DNA of 64,000 nt from Polynucleobacter sp. IMCC 30228 (GTDB lineage Bacteria > Pseudomonadota > Gammaproteobacteria > Burkholderiales > Burkholderiaceae). The position numbers were made by a program, and so were the translations under genes. The notes beneath the pieces were generated by a model. The model did not search any database, had not been told where the DNA came from, and worked only from the letters and a program-made list of their open reading frames with translations. Positions 43,481-53,020 of the stretch are shown piece by piece. Numbering within the stretch: the stretch's first letter is position 1; each line of letters starts with the position of its first letter. The stretch spans positions 248,001 to 312,000 of the forward strand of contig NZ_JAJVCS010000004.1 in the NCBI RefSeq assembly GCF_021395205.1, in the 5' to 3' direction.

Positions 43481-45352
43481 ATGCTTCGTCTTAAACCCCC
43501 AATTCGCACCCTAGCGAGCTATCTGACAGTTAGCTTCGCTTTATTAATACCGGTGCCCCAAGCCTTAGCCAGTGAGGGAATAGCCCAATACGGTAACCCT
43601 AAGTATGCCACTGGGTTTCCCCACTTTGATTATGTCAACCCCCTAGCGCCACGGGGTGGCACCTTAACTTTGCCCAATCCGGACCGGCGCACGAGTTTTG
43701 ATAAGTTCAATCCTTTTACGCTGCGGGGGGTTACCGCTCCAGGCGTAGCGCAACTGATGTTTGAATCGCTGACAGTAGGCAGTGCCGACGAAGTATCTAG
43801 CGCTTATGGCCTCATTGCCGAAGATATTGCGGTGGCCAAAGACAAAATGTCAGTTACTTTCCGAATTCGGCCGCAAGCGAGTTTTTCAGATGGTAGCCCT
43901 ATTTTGGCGGCTGATGTGAAACATAGCTACGACACTTTAATGAGCAAGCTAGCTAACCCCCAATTTCGCACCGTCTATGCCGATGTAAAACAAGCAGTCG
44001 TGATTTCGGAGCGCGAGATTCGGTTTGATTTTAAAAATCGCAATACCGAGTTACCCGTTATGGTTGGCTCCCTACCTATTTTTTCACGCTTCTGGGGCAA
44101 GCGACCTGATGGCTCGATAACTGCTTTTGATAAGTTAGCGTTTGAAATCCCCTTGGGAAGCGGACCCTATTTAATTGAGTCATATAAAGCGGGTAAGACC
44201 ATGATCTTTAAACGTAACCCCCGCTACTGGGCTGATCAACCCAACTTCAAGGTCAATGTCCGGATCGGTTTCTTTAATTTCGACCGAGTGGTCTATAAGT
44301 TGTATAGCGATGATGCCGTCCGATTAGAAGCATTTAAAGCTGGAGAGTTTGATGCATTAGTCGAGTATCGCGCCAAGAATTGGGCGAAAAGTTTTGTCGG
44401 GCCGAAGTTTAATGATGGCACTTTATTGAAAAAAGATTTTCCGAATTTTAATGGCGCTGGCATGCAAGGCTTCGCGATGAATTTGCGGCGACCTCTATTT
44501 CAAGATGCACGAGTACGCCAAGCCTTAGGCTACGCCTTAGATTTTGAATGGCTTAATCGACAGCTTTTTTATAATCAATATAGTCGTATTAATAGTTACT
44601 TTACCAATAGTGATTTGAGTGCCAATTTTGCTGGCGAAACGGTTCCCACTGCTGCTGAAATGAAATTATTACTACCCTTGCAGGCGCGCTATCCCCAGTG
44701 GGTTCCCCCTGCAGTTTTTGGTGCGATGCCTGCGGCTCCGTCAACTGCTCCGCCAAGCAGTTTGCGACAAAACTTACGTAGCGCTCGTGATTTGTTAGCC
44801 CAAGCGGGCTGGACTTATCGGGATGGGGCCTTACGTAATGCCAAAGGCGAACAGTTTCGCTTTGAGATGGTTGAAGATGGCCCCTTCTTTTTGCGTGTCA
44901 TCTCAGCTTATGTGCGCAATTTAGAGAAGCTCGGCATTAAAGTTGAAATTCGCACTAGCGACTTTGCTTTGCATCAAAAGCGTATGGATGAGTATGATTT
45001 TGATATGACCACCATTCGTTTTCCTGATTCGCAAAGCCCTGGTAATGAGTTATGGGATCGTTTTGGTAGTAATGCGGCCAAAGAAAAGGGTTCTGATAAC
45101 GTCATCGGGGTGCAATCACCAGTAGTCGATGCACTCATTGACGCAATTGTAAAAGCCGAAACTCGTGAACAACTGACCACGGCTAGTCGTGCTCTCGATC
45201 GCGTCTTGTGGAATAGTTATTACGTCATTCCGCAGTGGTACAACCCCACGCATCGGATCGCCTATCGTAAAGAGATGCGCTTTCCCAAGCCGCCTTTGTA
45301 CTACATGGCTGAGGGCTGGATTTTATCGAACTGGTGGCGAGAGGAAAAATAA
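43481..45352 (+). CDS. yejA: Peptide/microcin-type ABC transporter substrate-binding protein
   Basis: A 623-residue family 5 solute-binding protein (DppA/OppA type). It is the YejA member by its length and by its position before yejB, yejE and yejF. From ATG 43481 the signal peptide is ASYLTVSFALLIPVPQALA. GIAQYGNPKYATGFPHFDYVNP and FDKFNPFTLRG are typical of YejA. VRQALGYALDFEWLN is the family 5 signature region. It likely captures oligopeptides. An in-frame GTG at 43454 would extend it through the probable promoter and is unlikely. Its stop overlaps the yejB start by one base. Confidence 0.92.
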   Translation: MLRLKPPIRTLASYLTVSFALLIPVPQALASEGIAQYGNPKYATGFPHFDYVNPLAPRGGTLTLPNPDRRTSFDKFNPFTLRGVTAPGVAQLMFESLTVGSADEVSSAYGLIAEDIAVAKDKMSVTFRIRPQASFSDGSPILAADVKHSYDTLMSKLANPQFRTVYADVKQAVVISEREIRFDFKNRNTELPVMVGSLPIFSRFWGKRPDGSITAFDKLAFEIPLGSGPYLIESYKAGKTMIFKRNPRYWADQPNFKVNVRIGFFNFDRVVYKLYSDDAVRLEAFKAGEFDALVEYRAKNWAKSFVGPKFNDGTLLKKDFPNFNGAGMQGFAMNLRRPLFQDARVRQALGYALDFEWLNRQLFYNQYSRINSYFTNSDLSANFAGETVPTAAEMKLLLPLQARYPQWVPPAVFGAMPAAPSTAPPSSLRQNLRSARDLLAQAGWTYRDGALRNAKGEQFRFEMVEDGPFFLRVISAYVRNLEKLGIKVEIRTSDFALHQKRMDEYDFDMTTIRFPDSQSPGNELWDRFGSNAAKEKGSDNVIGVQSPVVDALIDAIVKAETREQLTTASRALDRVLWNSYYVIPQWYNPTHRIAYRKEMRFPKPPLYYMAEGWILSNWWREEK

Positions 45353-46425
45353 TGCGCGGACAAATCTGGGCCTATATTCTGAAGCGCTTACTGTTAATGA
45401 TCCCCACAATTTTGGGGGTCTTGACCCTCACCTTTGTAGTTGTACAGTTTGTGCCTGGTGGTCCTGTTGAGCAATTAATGATGGAGTTAAAAGGGAAGGG
45501 CGACGCAGCGGTGAGCGCTGAGTCATCCGGCGGTGGCAGTAATTATCGGGGACGTCAAGGTTTAGATGCTGAACGTTTAGCGGAAGTAAAAGCCTTGTAT
45601 GGCTTTGATAAGCCGCCTCTAGAGCGTTACTTCACCATGCTAAAACGCTTTATCCAGTTTGATTTGGGTGAAAGTTATTACCAACACCAACGGGTCTGGG
45701 ATTTAATTGTGACGAAGCTACCGGTTTCAATCAGTATTGGCTTATGGACTTTTTTTATTACCTATTTAGTCTCGATCCCCCTAGGTATTGCGAAGGCAGT
45801 GCGTGAGGGCTCGCGTTTTGATGCGGTGACTAGCTTACTGATTTTGGTGGGCTATGCCATTCCAGGATTTGTTTTGGGCGTTTTACTCTTAGTCTTGTTT
45901 GGTGGGGGCAGTTTTTTACAAATATTTCCTTTGCGAGGACTTACTTCTGACAATTGGAATGATTTAAATCTTCTCAGTAAAATTCTAGATTATTTATGGC
46001 ATTTAGTCTTACCCATTACGGCCATGGTCTTAGGCAGTTTTGCGGTCATTACCATGCTGACCAAAAATTCTTTTTTGGAAGAGATTCGAAAACAATACGT
46101 TCTTACGGCAAGGGCTAAAGGCTTAACAGAGCGTCAGGTTTTGTGGAAGCATGTATTTCGCAATGCTTTATTACCATTGGTGACGGGTTTCCCAGCGGCT
46201 TTTATTGGCGCTTTTTTTGCTGGCTCATTACTCATCGAAACCTTATTTTCACTTGATGGCTTAGGCTTGTTATCTTATGAATCAGTTATGCGCCGTGACT
46301 ATCCCGTGGTGTTTGGTACTTTATATCTCTTCACATTAATTGGGCTATTTACCAAGTTGATTTCTGATCTTTGTTATGTATTCATTGATCCGCGTATTCA
46401 GTTTGGTGCTGGAGGAGGCTCTTGA
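45352..46425 (+). CDS. yejB: Peptide ABC transporter permease
   Basis: A 357-residue inner-membrane permease of the DppB type. It has a first helix (LLLMIPTILGVLTLTFVVVQ), a periplasmic region with GRQGLDAERLAEVKALYGFDKP, and the permease EAA loop near EIRKQYVLTARAKGLTERQVL. Five more helices follow. The ATG overlaps the yejA stop (TAATG), and AGAGGA precedes it. It pairs with YejE to form the channel. Confidence 0.94.
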   Translation: MRGQIWAYILKRLLLMIPTILGVLTLTFVVVQFVPGGPVEQLMMELKGKGDAAVSAESSGGGSNYRGRQGLDAERLAEVKALYGFDKPPLERYFTMLKRFIQFDLGESYYQHQRVWDLIVTKLPVSISIGLWTFFITYLVSIPLGIAKAVREGSRFDAVTSLLILVGYAIPGFVLGVLLLVLFGGGSFLQIFPLRGLTSDNWNDLNLLSKILDYLWHLVLPITAMVLGSFAVITMLTKNSFLEEIRKQYVLTARAKGLTERQVLWKHVFRNALLPLVTGFPAAFIGAFFAGSLLIETLFSLDGLGLLSYESVMRRDYPVVFGTLYLFTLIGLFTKLISDLCYVFIDPRIQFGAGGGS

Positions 46426-47453
46426 ATCGCTGGGCGCGCTTTAAAGCCAATCGTATTGGCTATGCCAGCCTATGGATTTTTACGATTCTTTTTGGATTAA
46501 GTTTGTGTGCAGAACTCATTGCCAATGACAAACCATTGATTGTTCGCTATCAAGGCCAGTTTTATTTTCCGATTGCCCATAACCCTGCGGAAACAGTGTT
46601 TGGTGGCGATTTTGCTACCCCAACTGATTTTTTAGATCCCGATATTCGTCGCAATATCACGACGCATGGGAATTGGGCAATCTATCCACTAATTCCCTAT
46701 AGCTATGAGACGCTGAATTATTTTTCCCGCGAACCAAATCCTGCAGCCCCCTCGGCTGAAAATTGGCTTGGCACCGATGATCGTGGTCGCGATGTGCTTG
46801 CACGTTTAATTTACGGCTTACGTTTATCCATTTTGTTTGGCATTGCTTTAACGGTAGTGGGTGTCTCAGTAGGCATTATCACAGGCTCCTTAATGGGTTT
46901 TTTTGGCGGTAAGTTTGACTTAGTGTCGCAACGCCTCATTGAAATTTGGTCGGCAATGCCCGAATTATATTTACTTATCATTTTTGCCTCGATCTTCAAT
47001 CCGAGTATTTGGTTATTAATTATTTTATTAGCTGCTTTTGGATGGATGGGGCTTTCCGATTATGTACGCGCTGAATTTTTTCGTAATCGTGCGCTTGAAT
47101 ATGTACGTGCTGCGCGGGCCCTTGGGCTCACCAATTTACAAATAATGCGGCGTCATATTCTGCCAAATAGTTTGACACCAGTTATTACCTTCCTACCATT
47201 TCGCATGAGTGCGGCGATTCTTTCTTTAACCAGCCTAGACTTTTTAGGCTTAGGTGTTCCCCCTGGTACTCCTAGCTTGGGTGAATTACTGTCCCAAGGC
47301 AAAGGAAATTTAGATGCCTGGTGGATTTCAATTTCAACTTTTATTGTGCTAGTGGCCCTATTACTTTTACTGACTTTTATGGGCGAGGCTTTACGTGACG
47401 CATTTGATTCGCGGAAAAGTGGTTCTTTAGCGGGGTTACCGAGTGGTGTCTGA
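46422..47453 (+). CDS. yejE: Peptide ABC transporter permease
   Basis: A 343-residue permease of the DppC type. The N-terminal helix is followed by a long periplasmic part, with ENWLGTDDRGRDVLARLIYGLRLS before the core domain, and the EAA loop is EYVRAARALGLTNLQIMRRHILPN (given in part: RAARALGLTNLQIMRRH). The start is TTG 46422, which overlaps the yejB stop (TTGA), with a strong GGAGGAGG site. This explains why it begins on a rare codon. Confidence 0.93.
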   Translation: MNRWARFKANRIGYASLWIFTILFGLSLCAELIANDKPLIVRYQGQFYFPIAHNPAETVFGGDFATPTDFLDPDIRRNITTHGNWAIYPLIPYSYETLNYFSREPNPAAPSAENWLGTDDRGRDVLARLIYGLRLSILFGIALTVVGVSVGIITGSLMGFFGGKFDLVSQRLIEIWSAMPELYLLIIFASIFNPSIWLLIILLAAFGWMGLSDYVRAEFFRNRALEYVRAARALGLTNLQIMRRHILPNSLTPVITFLPFRMSAAILSLTSLDFLGLGVPPGTPSLGELLSQGKGNLDAWWISISTFIVLVALLLLLTFMGEALRDAFDSRKSGSLAGLPSGV

Positions 47454-49116
47454 GTTAGATCGAACCAGTTTGTTGCGCTATGAAAATGTGTCCATTTCTT
47501 TTGGTGTGGGGCGCCGTGAAAAATTTGCCCTCCGCGACTTTAATTTATCCATTGGCGTTGGCGAGCGGGTAGCCTTAGTAGGCGAGTCGGGTTCTGGTAA
47601 AACCCTTTCTGCTTTAGCACCTTTGCAATTAGAGCCCGAAGGCGCTAAGGTCAGCGGCAAAATTTGGTGGCATGGCGATGCTGGGTTAGATGCCCATGCC
47701 AGCCGCGAAGTGAATCTATTAAGTTTGCCAATTGAGCAAATTCGCTCGATTCGGGGGCGCGAAATTGCGATGATTTTTCAAGAGCCAATGACAGCGCTAA
47801 ATCCGCTATATACCATTGGTAATCAGGTAATAGAAGCGGTATTGATTCATCAACCGCTACTCTCGAAGGCCCAGTGCGTTAGTGCAGCAATCAGCCTCTT
47901 GAAAAAAACTGGCATTGCAGAAGCCGAGCGGCGTTTTTACGACTATCCTCATCAGTTATCAGGTGGGCAGCGTCAACGCGCGATGATTGCGATGGCGCTG
48001 GCTTGTAAGCCCCGACTTTTAATCGCCGATGAACCGACTACCGCTTTAGATGTGAGCTTGCGATTACAAATTTTAGATTTGTTGAAAGATTTACAAGAAG
48101 AAGCCAAGGCGGATGGTGGCATGGCTATTTTATTAATTACCCATGATCTGAATTTAGTGCACCACTTTGCGCATCGGGTTGCCGTATTGAATCAAGGTTG
48201 CCTAATGGAAGTAGGGCCAACCGAGCAAGTGTTTAAGCATCCAGAGAATGCATATACCGCAGCTTTAGTAAATAGCGAACCTGTACGGGAATTATTACCA
48301 CTGATGCCATTAGCACCGGTTTTGCTAGAAGCGCATGATTTATCCGTTTCATATCCCAGCTCTGCGCGTAAGGGCTGGTTTGCCAAAGCGCCGCGACATA
48401 CGGTTTTAAAGCAGGTTGGTCTGACCTTACGGCAAGGTCAAACGATTGGCGTGATTGGCGAATCTGGCTCTGGCAAAACAACTTTAGGAATGGCTATTCT
48501 CGGTTTATTAGGTGATTCAAGTGCCGTGACCTCGGGTGAGGTGGATGTGTTGGGGCAAGTGTGGGGCAAGTTAAACGCGCTCCAACGCCGCGCAATGCGC
48601 TCAAACTTACAAGTGATTTTTCAAGATCCATTTGGCTCTTTATCTCCCCGCATGACGGTGATGGAAATAGTAGCCGAGGGTCTTGATGTGCATTTTCCAA
48701 AATTAAGTGCGCCTGAGCGTGAGGCCCGGGTGGTAGATATCTTGCGCGAGGTTGGCTTAGATCGTTCAGTATTAAATCGTTATCCCCATGAATTTTCGGG
48801 AGGTCAGCGCCAGCGTATCGCTATAGCGCGAGCCTTAATTTTGCGACCTCAAATTTTAGTGTTAGATGAACCCACTTCTGCACTCGATGTGACGATTCAA
48901 AAACAAGTTCTGGCCTTGCTCAGCCAACTGCAGCACAAATATAATTTGGCTTATCTCATCATTAGCCATGATTTAGCCGTGATTCGGGCTATGTCGCATG
49001 AGATTATGGTTCTAAAAGGGGGCAAGGTTATCGAGCGGGGGGATACTGAAATGGTCATCGCTAACCCGCGCCATGCTTACACGCGCGATCTGTTTAAAGC
49101 TGCGGAACTCACTTAA
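47443..49116 (+). CDS. yejF: Peptide ABC transporter ATP-binding protein (two fused ATPase domains)
   Basis: A 557-residue protein with two ABC ATPase domains in one chain, the YejF arrangement. The first has GESGSGKTLSALAPL, LSGGQRQRAMIAMAL and LLIADEPTTALDV. The second has GESGSGKTTLGMAIL, FSGGQRQRIAIARAL and LVLDEPTSALDV. Both carry oligopeptide-type C-terminal segments. The start is GTG 47443 (GTG 47446 is an alternative), which overlaps the end of yejE. It energises the YejABEF importer. Confidence 0.94.
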   Translation: MVSELDRTSLLRYENVSISFGVGRREKFALRDFNLSIGVGERVALVGESGSGKTLSALAPLQLEPEGAKVSGKIWWHGDAGLDAHASREVNLLSLPIEQIRSIRGREIAMIFQEPMTALNPLYTIGNQVIEAVLIHQPLLSKAQCVSAAISLLKKTGIAEAERRFYDYPHQLSGGQRQRAMIAMALACKPRLLIADEPTTALDVSLRLQILDLLKDLQEEAKADGGMAILLITHDLNLVHHFAHRVAVLNQGCLMEVGPTEQVFKHPENAYTAALVNSEPVRELLPLMPLAPVLLEAHDLSVSYPSSARKGWFAKAPRHTVLKQVGLTLRQGQTIGVIGESGSGKTTLGMAILGLLGDSSAVTSGEVDVLGQVWGKLNALQRRAMRSNLQVIFQDPFGSLSPRMTVMEIVAEGLDVHFPKLSAPEREARVVDILREVGLDRSVLNRYPHEFSGGQRQRIAIARALILRPQILVLDEPTSALDVTIQKQVLALLSQLQHKYNLAYLIISHDLAVIRAMSHEIMVLKGGKVIERGDTEMVIANPRHAYTRDLFKAAELT

Positions 49117-49139
49117 TCTTCCCCAGCCCCTTTATTTTT

Positions 49140-49148
49140 TGATAGAAT
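49140..49148 (+). promoter_or_regulatory. Extended -10 promoter for the NlpC/P60-like gene
   Basis: TGATAGAAT matches the extended -10 pattern TGnTATAAT with one mismatch. The expected start of transcription is at or next to the ATG at 49155. There is no good -35 element. Confidence 0.5.
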
Positions 49149-49154
49149 CGAGTA

Positions 49155-49865
49155 ATGTCACTGAAAAATGAACAGATTACCCTTGCAAATCAAGGGCTTA
49201 TAAATTGCCTCAAGCCTTTAGCAGGAATAATTTGCTTGGCTTTTGTGTTTTCGACCGCGGTACAGGCTCAATCGCTAGCCGATAACGGTAAAGAAGCGAA
49301 TAAAGACGCCATTAGCGAGACGACGAAAGACGCGTATAAAGACACTGGCAAGGACAGCAGTAAAAGTCTATTCGCGCGGGTCACAGATAAGCTCGTTGGT
49401 TCGGTTACCGGTAACTCGGAAAATCTCATTAATCAGGCGATGGAAATGATTGGTGTGCGCTACCGTTGGGGTAGTGAGTTTGCTCAGTCTGGCTTTGACG
49501 CTAGCTCCTTCGTAAGTTATGTTTTTAATGATAAGTTGAGCTTTTTGCTGCCCCGCAAGTCATCCCAAATGAGTCGAGTGGGTAAGCCAGTCTCCCGCGA
49601 GGAACTGCAGCCTGGGGACTTGGTATTCTTTAACACCATGCGTTTAACCTTTTCTCACGTTGGCATTTATGTGGGGGATAACAAGTTTTTACATTCGCCC
49701 GCCAAAAATGCCAGTGTGCGGGTTGACGATATGCGAGAGGTCTATTGGGATAAGCGTTTTGATGGTGCTCGACGTTTAGATGGCTCCGATTCCTTCAGTG
49801 ATGAAGAGCGCAATGCCCTGATGAAAGAATTTAAGGCCCTTAAGAAAACCACCCGTAATCTCTAA
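49155..49865 (+). CDS. NlpC/P60-fold protein without the catalytic cysteine
   Basis: A 236-residue exported protein. It has a signal-like segment (PLAGIICLAFVFSTAVQAQ), a lysine-rich linker with near-repeats (KEANKDAISETTKDAYKDTGKD), and a C-terminal NlpC/P60 domain starting ALINQAMEMIGVRYRWGS-like (NLINQAMEMIGVRYRWG). Normal members have FDCSGFV with the nucleophile cysteine. Here it is GFDASSFV, so residue 116 is alanine. The histidine H168 in FSHVGIYVGD and the later H180 remain. It is probably a binding or regulatory cell-wall protein rather than a peptidase. It stands between yejF and scpB. Confidence 0.85.
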   Translation: MSLKNEQITLANQGLINCLKPLAGIICLAFVFSTAVQAQSLADNGKEANKDAISETTKDAYKDTGKDSSKSLFARVTDKLVGSVTGNSENLINQAMEMIGVRYRWGSEFAQSGFDASSFVSYVFNDKLSFLLPRKSSQMSRVGKPVSREELQPGDLVFFNTMRLTFSHVGIYVGDNKFLHSPAKNASVRVDDMREVYWDKRFDGARRLDGSDSFSDEERNALMKEFKALKKTTRNL

Positions 49866-49878
49866 GCCTCCTTTATAC

Positions 49879-49892
49879 TCACCAATTGGTGA
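49879..49892. repeat. Perfect 14-base palindrome
   Basis: TCACCAATTGGTGA reads the same on both strands. It lies 14 bases after the NlpC/P60-like stop and about 130 bases before scpB. It could be an operator for a dimeric regulator or a weak hairpin. No T run follows. Confidence 0.4.
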
Positions 49893-50021
49893 ATTTAGAG
49901 CACATAGCTACAAGCATCGCATTTTGTGTATGTGGCGCGAAGTAAAAGAAAATCACCCCCAATAAACCTGAACAGATTACCTTTTTAAATGCTTTTCAGG
50001 CTACCCTGATGGCAGAATTTT

Positions 50022-50636
50022 ATGGATGCAATTCAAACTAAGCGCATTGTTGAAACTGCGCTCCTCTGTGCTCAAGAGCCCATCACCACGGTTGATTTAA
50101 CCCGTCTATTTGTCGAAGAGGTGAGTGCCAAAGAGTTGGAAGTTATTTTGCTCGAACTGCAAGGAGAGTGGCAAGAGAGTGGTATGGAATTAGTCCGCAT
50201 TGCTACCGGCTGGCGCTTTCAAAGCCGCTTATCGATGCGCGAATACCTCGATCGCCTCACGCCGGAGAAGCCCCCTAAATATTCACGGGCAGTCATGGAG
50301 ACGTTGGCGATTATTGCGTACCGTCAACCCGTCACGCGTGGTGAGATTGAAGAAATTCGTGGTGTTACCGTCAGTACCAATGTGATGAAACAGTTAGAAG
50401 ACCGCTCTTGGGTTGAGGTCATTGGCCATAAAGAGACGATCGGTCGCCCTGGCTTGTACGCGACGACCAAACAATTTTTAAATGATCTTGGTTTAAGCAA
50501 TTTACAAAGCTTGCCGATGCTAGAAGACGCTAATCCATCTATGGAGCCTTTGGCGCAAGCGGTAATTGAGTTTGAAACGAAGTTAAGCGTTACCGATGTG
50601 ATTGAAACCAACCCAATAGACCGCCCCAATGAGTAG
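50022..50636 (+). CDS. scpB: Segregation and condensation protein B
   Basis: A 204-residue winged-helix protein, the kleisin-associated subunit of the SMC-ScpAB complex that compacts and separates chromosomes. The family pattern is [70 protein letters not shown] (the key part is [18 protein letters not shown]) and [18 protein letters not shown]. scpA is not adjacent here. The stop overlaps the rluB start by eight bases, so the two are likely co-translated. Confidence 0.95.
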   Translation: MDAIQTKRIVETALLCAQEPITTVDLTRLFVEEVSAKELEVILLELQGEWQESGMELVRIATGWRFQSRLSMREYLDRLTPEKPPKYSRAVMETLAIIAYRQPVTRGEIEEIRGVTVSTNVMKQLEDRSWVEVIGHKETIGRPGLYATTKQFLNDLGLSNLQSLPMLEDANPSMEPLAQAVIEFETKLSVTDVIETNPIDRPNE

Positions 50637-52383
50637 TGATAACAACGACGCCGCAGCAGGATCAGCGCCCACCAGTGCAGTACCCGCGAATGCAGCGCCC
50701 GCTGATTCCACCCCTGCTAGCGCAACTGCAGTAAATAGCGAAGGTGGTGATACGAGTTCAGCAGTTCGTCCTCGACGCCCGAGTAAGCATCCATTTAAAT
50801 CACGCAATTTTCGTGATAAAGCGAAGCGCGAAGGCGATCGCTCAGGTGGCCACCAGCCTAATCATCAGTCTAACCACAAACCCAATCATGCGGTAGCGAA
50901 AGCTGATCCAGCTTTGGCCGCAGAAAGCGCAGCCCTATTTAATGCAGTTGTATCGGGAGAATTTGATGCTGCTCTAGATGCCCCTGAATTGGAAACCGTT
51001 GCTACGCCCTTATTAAATGATGAGGATGAATCTGCGATTTCACATCAAGCTAGCGAAATAAAAAGTAATGAGTTAAATATCAGCGATGATTCTGAGGATG
51101 AAGACAGCGCAAACAACGATTTAAGTAATCTGCAGTTTTCTAATGTGGATGATTTGCCCTTAAGCATGCGCGATGAAGTCTGGTCAGATCTAGACGGTTT
51201 AGATGATGATGCGGATGACGAAGATACGGTTAAATTACATAAAGTTTTAGCTGATGTTGGCATGGGCTCCCGTCGCGAAATGGAAGACTTGATTGTGCAA
51301 GGGCGCGTCTCAGTTAATAGTATGCCGGCGCATATTGGCCAGCGGGTGGGCCCTACCGATCAAGTCCGAATTAATGGCAAGCCGGTACATCGCAAAATTC
51401 ATACCAAACCACCGCGCGTTATTTTGTATCACAAGCCCGCTGGTGAAATTGTGAGTCAATCTGATCCTGAGGGTCGTCCTACTGTTTTTGACCGCTTGCC
51501 TAAAGCCCGACAGGGTCGCTGGATTGCGGTTGGGCGCCTAGACTTTAATACTGAAGGCTTATTGCTATTTACCACTTCCGGTGAGCTAGCTAACCGTTTA
51601 ATGCATCCACGTTATGGGGTTGAGCGAGAATACGCTGTGCGCATTTTGGGCGAACTGAGTAATGAGCAACAAACTGAGCTGAAAAGTGGCATTCAACTTG
51701 ACGATGGGCAGGCTCGCTTTTTACGCCTTTCTGCTGGTGGAGGCGAGGGCGCTAACCGCTGGTATCACGTGGCCTTAACTGAAGGTAAAAATCGTGAAGT
51801 ACGCCGGATGTTTGAAGCTACGGGACATACTGTGTCGCGTTTACTTCGCACGCGCTACGGTATTTTTCTCTTGCCACCCCGTTTACGACGGGGCAAATGG
51901 GAGGAGGTTCCCCCTGAAGGCGTTACCCAATTAATGAAAGCGGCGGGTTTAAAGGTGCCACAGGGCGGTCAAGACAAAGGTCGTTCTGGGCAAGGTCACC
52001 GCCAGGCTGGTCAAGGTTCCCACGGCCGCATTGGCGGCGCAAACTCAGTCGATAGCCCTGATTTTCAGCCTGATCCAATGCAAACCTCAGTTTCTTATTG
52101 GGGTTCAAGAGAGGCCTTACAGTTAGCGAGCCAACATCGCGGCTTAACCCATCAAGGTCGTTCGGGTAATGGCGGTAATAGCCATGGAGCCAGTAACGGC
52201 AGCAGTAAATACAAAGGGAAAAAGGTGCACCATGGGCATGCCTTTAATCCACCAGGTACTGGGGGAGGAGGCAAACTAGGCGGTGGTTCACCTGGAAATG
52301 GCCCTAAAAGAACCGGCCCTAAAGGACGCAAGCCTTTTCATAAAGGCCCCAGAAAGCCACGCACCCCCAGCGAAAGCTTCTGA
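50629..52383 (+). CDS. rluB: 23S rRNA pseudouridine synthase B with long tails
   Basis: A 584-residue RluB-type enzyme that makes pseudouridine at position 2605 of 23S rRNA. The core has an S4 domain ([19 protein letters not shown]) and a catalytic domain with D305 in [13 protein letters not shown], plus [21 protein letters not shown]. About 200 residues of alanine-, serine- and acid-rich sequence precede the core, and about 130 residues rich in glycine, lysine and asparagine follow it. The tails are probably disordered and RNA-binding. Similar tails occur in other Burkholderiales RluB proteins. Confidence 0.94.
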   Translation: MSSDNNDAAAGSAPTSAVPANAAPADSTPASATAVNSEGGDTSSAVRPRRPSKHPFKSRNFRDKAKREGDRSGGHQPNHQSNHKPNHAVAKADPALAAESAALFNAVVSGEFDAALDAPELETVATPLLNDEDESAISHQASEIKSNELNISDDSEDEDSANNDLSNLQFSNVDDLPLSMRDEVWSDLDGLDDDADDEDTVKLHKVLADVGMGSRREMEDLIVQGRVSVNSMPAHIGQRVGPTDQVRINGKPVHRKIHTKPPRVILYHKPAGEIVSQSDPEGRPTVFDRLPKARQGRWIAVGRLDFNTEGLLLFTTSGELANRLMHPRYGVEREYAVRILGELSNEQQTELKSGIQLDDGQARFLRLSAGGGEGANRWYHVALTEGKNREVRRMFEATGHTVSRLLRTRYGIFLLPPRLRRGKWEEVPPEGVTQLMKAAGLKVPQGGQDKGRSGQGHRQAGQGSHGRIGGANSVDSPDFQPDPMQTSVSYWGSREALQLASQHRGLTHQGRSGNGGNSHGASNGSSKYKGKKVHHGHAFNPPGTGGGGKLGGGSPGNGPKRTGPKGRKPFHKGPRKPRTPSESF

Positions 52384-52409
52384 TTTCACTCAGGTTTTCC
52401 TAAATCAGC

Positions 52410-52415
52410 TATAAT
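52410..52415 (+). promoter_or_regulatory. -10 element of the rimP-nusA-infB promoter
   Basis: A perfect TATAAT lies 27 bases after the rluB stop codon. The -35 region is poor (TTCACT with 19-base spacing is the best I see). Transcription would start near 52422. Confidence 0.5.
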
Positions 52416-52421
52416 TTCGCT

Positions 52422-52528
52422 CTCGTAGTTTGTTTGTAGTAACCAGCCGATGTTGCGATCAACGTAAGCTGGCCTGTTCTGAATTTAAGAATATGGGCTT
52501 TGAAGCCCATTTTTTTTTGGGGAATCGC
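52422..52528 (+). promoter_or_regulatory. Structured rimP leader with attenuator
   Basis: Between the TATAAT at 52410 and the rimP GTG are two hairpins. The first (52443-52472) has an outer stem CCAGC/GCTGG and an inner stem ATGTTG/CAACGT with loop CGAT. The second (52493-52518) pairs ATGGGCT with AGCCCAT around a TTGA loop and is followed by a run of nine T residues, the form of an intrinsic terminator. A terminator inside a leader just before the first gene fits attenuation of the nusA operon, for example by NusA. A rimP leader family is known in other proteobacteria, but membership here is unchecked. Confidence 0.65.
52493..52518 (+). terminator. Intrinsic terminator/attenuator before rimP
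   Basis: Seven-pair stem ATGGGCT/AGCCCAT with a TTGA loop and nine T residues. It lies ten bases before the rimP GTG and after the probable promoter, so it acts inside the leader. It could also stop read-through from rluB. Confidence 0.75.
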
Positions 52529-53020
52529 GTGAAAGAACAGCAAGTTATTGCTGCCGAGGTGGAAAATTTAGGCTATACGCTCGTTGATATTGAGCGTGAG
52601 GGCCGCGGTTTGCTGCGCATCACGATTGAAAACCCCGATTTTGAACGTTTAGTTTCAGTGCAAGATTGCGAAAAGGTAAGTCATCAATTGACTTACACCC
52701 TGCCAGTGGAAAACATTCCGTACGAGCGTTTGGAAGTTTCCTCGCCAGGTCTCGATCGCACAGTAAAAACAGCCGCTGATTTTATGCGGTTTGTGGGTTT
52801 TGAAGTCGATTTGAAATTACGGGTAGCGGTTGCGAACCGTAAGCATTTCCAAGGGGTATTGCAAGGTTTGGTGAGTGGTGAATTGAATTCTGCCGATGCC
52901 AAATTTGGTTTAATTTTTGCAGCAAGTGATGGTACGCCATCAGAGTTGGTTTTTTCATTGGCCGAGGTAGAAAAAACTCGGTTAGTCCCTGTTATTGATT
53001 TCAAAGGAAAAAAATCATGA
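52529..53020 (+). CDS. rimP: Ribosome maturation factor RimP
   Basis: Helps assemble the 30S subunit. I use GTG 52529 (163 residues, [16 protein letters not shown]), which has GGGGAA seven bases... upstream at 52519-52523 and gives the normal family length. A longer open frame from 52430 would translate through the leader hairpins. Marks are [51 protein letters not shown] and [12 protein letters not shown]. Its stop overlaps the nusA ATG by four bases. Confidence 0.93.
   Translation: MKEQQVIAAEVENLGYTLVDIEREGRGLLRITIENPDFERLVSVQDCEKVSHQLTYTLPVENIPYERLEVSSPGLDRTVKTAADFMRFVGFEVDLKLRVAVANRKHFQGVLQGLVSGELNSADAKFGLIFAASDGTPSELVFSLAEVEKTRLVPVIDFKGKKS

Noticed and set aside
52430..52528. Longer rimP reading frame
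   Set aside because: It passes through the leader hairpins and terminator and has no family match. GTG 52529 fits the family.
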